A DNA stretch of 7,636 nucleotides, taken from Methanobacteriaceae archaeon (GTDB lineage Archaea; Methanobacteriota; Methanobacteria; Methanobacteriales; Methanobacteriaceae). Positions 6,412-7,636 of the stretch are shown here, piece by piece. How positions within the stretch are numbered: position 1 is the first letter of the stretch; every line of letters starts with the position of its first letter. Position numbers and translations under genes: made by a program. The stretch lies in the NCBI GenBank assembly GCA_030693105.1, contig JAUYBK010000176.1, forward strand, positions 1 to 7,636, written 5' to 3'. The notes under the pieces are model-generated. The model made no database searches. It saw nothing but the letters and a program-made list of their open reading frames with translations, and was not told where the DNA came from.

Positions 6412-7155
6412 ATGCCCTCCCTTAATAAACGTTTTATAGCAGAGCTACTGGGAACCTTCATTTTGGTGTTTTTCGGTGCCGGGGCCGCCGCCATCACCCT
6501 TATGATCAGTGCCGGTGGAAACCCCACCACTCCTTTTAACATTGGAATAGGACTACTCGGAGGATTAGGGGATTGGTTAGCCATAGGACTGGCCTTTGGT
6601 CTGGCTATATGTGCCGCCATCTACGCTTTAGGACGAATATCCGGAGCCCACATCAACCCGGCGGTAACCATTGCCCTGTGGTCGGTGAAGAAATTTCCGG
6701 GTAAAGAAGTGGCACCTTACATTGCAGCACAAATCATAGGAGCTTCTCTGGCCAGTTTAAGCTTCGCAGCGGCGGTGGGGATGGATGCCGTTACCCTGGG
6801 AGGGTTAGGTGCTACGGCACCATTTCCCGGAATCGGGTACGGGCAGGCCATTTTAGTGGAAGGAATAGGAACTTTCCTCTTAATGATAACCATCATGGGT
6901 GTTGCTGTGGATAGAAAAGCCACTCCTGGATTTGCCGGTCTAGTAATAGGTTTAACAGTGGCAGGGATAATTACCACCCTGGGTAATATTACCGGCTCCT
7001 CTTTGAACCCGGCCCGGACCTTTGGGCCTTATCTGGGGGATATGTTACTGGGTGGAAGTAACTTATGGGCCTTTTACCCCATATATCTCATAGGGCCTAT
7101 TGTAGGGGCTATAGCAGCTGCATTTTTGTACAACTACCTCTCCAGTGAAAATTAA
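6412..7155 (+). CDS. aqpM: Aquaporin AqpM
   Basis: A 247-residue MIP-family channel of the cytoplasmic membrane, the archaeal aquaporin that passes water and, weakly, glycerol; H2S has been proposed from structural work on Methanothermobacter AqpM. Both signature loops are present, HINPAV with NPA at 82-84 and SLNPAR with NPA at 199-201. The selectivity filter is Phe62, Ile187, Ser196 and Arg202, the same residues and numbers as in AqpM, so the protein should be a true orthologue. Six membrane helices and two half-helices fit the hydrophobic pattern, from ELLGTFILVFFGAGAA at 11-26 to IGPIVGAIAAAFLYNYL at the end. The start is ATG 6412, with AGGGGAGGG at 6395-6403 as ribosome site inside the end of the DUF2180 gene. 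It closes the operon and is followed by a T-rich tract. Confidence 0.96.
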   Translation: MPSLNKRFIAELLGTFILVFFGAGAAAITLMISAGGNPTTPFNIGIGLLGGLGDWLAIGLAFGLAICAAIYALGRISGAHINPAVTIALWSVKKFPGKEVAPYIAAQIIGASLASLSFAAAVGMDAVTLGGLGATAPFPGIGYGQAILVEGIGTFLLMITIMGVAVDRKATPGFAGLVIGLTVAGIITTLGNITGSSLNPARTFGPYLGDMLLGGSNLWAFYPIYLIGPIVGAIAAAFLYNYLSSEN

Positions 7156-7200
7156 TTATTTATTCTCTTTATTTTCTTTTTATGTGGACCTTAAAGGGTC
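7156..7200 (+). terminator. T-rich terminator after aqpM
   Basis: Directly after the aqpM stop the + strand has repeated T runs between about 7160 and 7182 (TTATTTATTCTC, TTTATTTTC, TTTTTATG), as expected for archaeal transcription termination. A second run of nine T at 7279-7287 could act as backup. No strong hairpin is needed or seen. Confidence 0.5.
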
Positions 7201-7346
7201 ATAAAAATTTAGATAAATGTATGGGCATTCTAAAGACCAGCTTGGATATAAAGAGTTTTCTAGGGATATTTAAGACAATTTTTTTTTACTAAAATATGGA
7301 ACCTGTTTCGTCGTCAGTTACTTTTTAAATGTAATTTACAGTAAGA

Positions 7347-7432
7347 ATATTTAATTAGAAGAGATGGAATAATAATTAAGGCTATAATAATTATCCTAAC
7401 AGATTATTCCCTATTGTAATTTTGTGATATTT
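7347..7432 (+). promoter_or_regulatory. Candidate promoter of the winged-helix gene
   Basis: TATAATAAT at about 7383-7391 is a TATA-like box that would start a transcript near 7412, and GTGAT at 7424-7428 is a ribosome site 4 bases before ATG 7433. GAATATTTAATTAG near 7347 is a second possible TATA box. The rest of the 277-base gap after aqpM holds no convincing gene; the 23-codon frame from about 7219 has no supporting evidence. Confidence 0.35.
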
Positions 7433-7636
7433 ATGGAAGGTTTACTCTGGTGGTTGATTGCCGGGAATAGGGGCGGAATTAACCGGGCCCGAATAATTAA
7501 TGAGCTTCAATCGCGCCCATACAATGCTAATCAACTTGCCAAAAGTCTAGGATTAGATTATAAAACTGCCCAAACCACTGATGATGGATGTCGCCACGGA
7601 CTCCCTACCCGGTGGAGCTGGTGCATAAACTGGAAA
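7433..7636 (+). CDS. Winged-helix transcriptional regulator, N-terminus only, possibly disrupted
   Basis: The frame from ATG 7433 is open for 68 codons to the window edge. Residues 1-47 strongly recall the methanogen winged-helix DNA-binding proteins: MEGLLWWLIAGNRGGINRAR, then IINELQSRPYNANQLAKSLG and LDYKTAQ, where helices 1-2 and the start of the recognition helix should lie. Family members normally go on with an H-H-x-x-V-L type recognition helix and wing, but here frame 0 reads TTDDGCRHGLPTRWSWCINW, which looks like no known helix. The +1 frame holds MMDVATDS and the +2 frame, from ATG 7588, holds MSPRTPYPVELVHKLE, either of which looks more protein-like. A frameshift or junction near 7565-7590 is therefore likely, and it may be a pseudogene. 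Its job would be to regulate nearby genes; the target is unknown. Confidence 0.6.
   Translation, partial: MEGLLWWLIAGNRGGINRARIINELQSRPYNANQLAKSLGLDYKTAQTTDDGCRHGLPTRWSWCINWK

Noticed and set aside
1..7636. CRISPR array, tRNA, rRNA, transposase or prophage genes
   Set aside because: No repeated spacer pattern, tRNA-like cloverleaf, transposase motif or phage structural gene was seen on either strand.

Overview
The window looks like a methanogenic archaeon of the order Methanobacteriales, most likely Methanobacterium or a close relative. The evidence is an aquaporin that carries the selectivity-filter residues of Methanothermobacter AqpM at the same positions, two methanogen-type proteins of unknown function (DUF2193 and DUF2180 families), Shine-Dalgarno sites of the GGTGAT type about 3-4 bases before start codons, AT-rich intergenic DNA with archaeal TATA-like boxes, and T-rich tracts after genes. 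Family names are from recall of sequence patterns; no search was run.

Layout. On the minus strand, the left edge holds most of a phenylacetate-CoA ligase (1-1165, 3' end outside the window). It follows by 40 bases a single-pass surface protein with a PsbP-like ectodomain that is very rich in N-glycosylation sequons (1206-1883). An AT-rich divergent promoter region (about 1884-2105) separates these from plus-strand genes. First comes a 39-codon ORF that reads as the severed N-terminus of a sodium:solute symporter (2106-2225); its end overlaps an intact metallo-beta-lactamase-fold hydrolase (2215-3042). Next is a decay zone: a flavodoxin-like gene that lost its ATG and has an in-frame amber codon (3229-3696), then a DUF998-type membrane protein broken by a stop codon and at least one frameshift (3793-4346, perhaps to about 4453).

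The right half is a tight three-gene operon: DUF2193 (4682-6181), a 70-residue Cys-rich zinc-binding-type DUF2180 protein (6196-6408), and aquaporin AqpM (6412-7155), with gaps of 14 and 3 bases. A T-rich terminator follows. At the right edge a methanogen-type winged-helix regulator starts at 7433, but its recognition helix loses the expected sequence about 47 codons in, which suggests a frameshift or chimera.

How the genes work together. The ligase probably activates aryl acetates. The DUF2193-DUF2180-aqpM operon is the best candidate for an undescribed system: a large soluble protein with a C-terminal Cys/His cluster, a small zinc-binding-type partner and a membrane channel, made from one transcript. 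The 2.1-4.45 kb segment records several gene-loss events side by side. No rRNA, tRNA, CRISPR array, transposase or prophage gene was seen.
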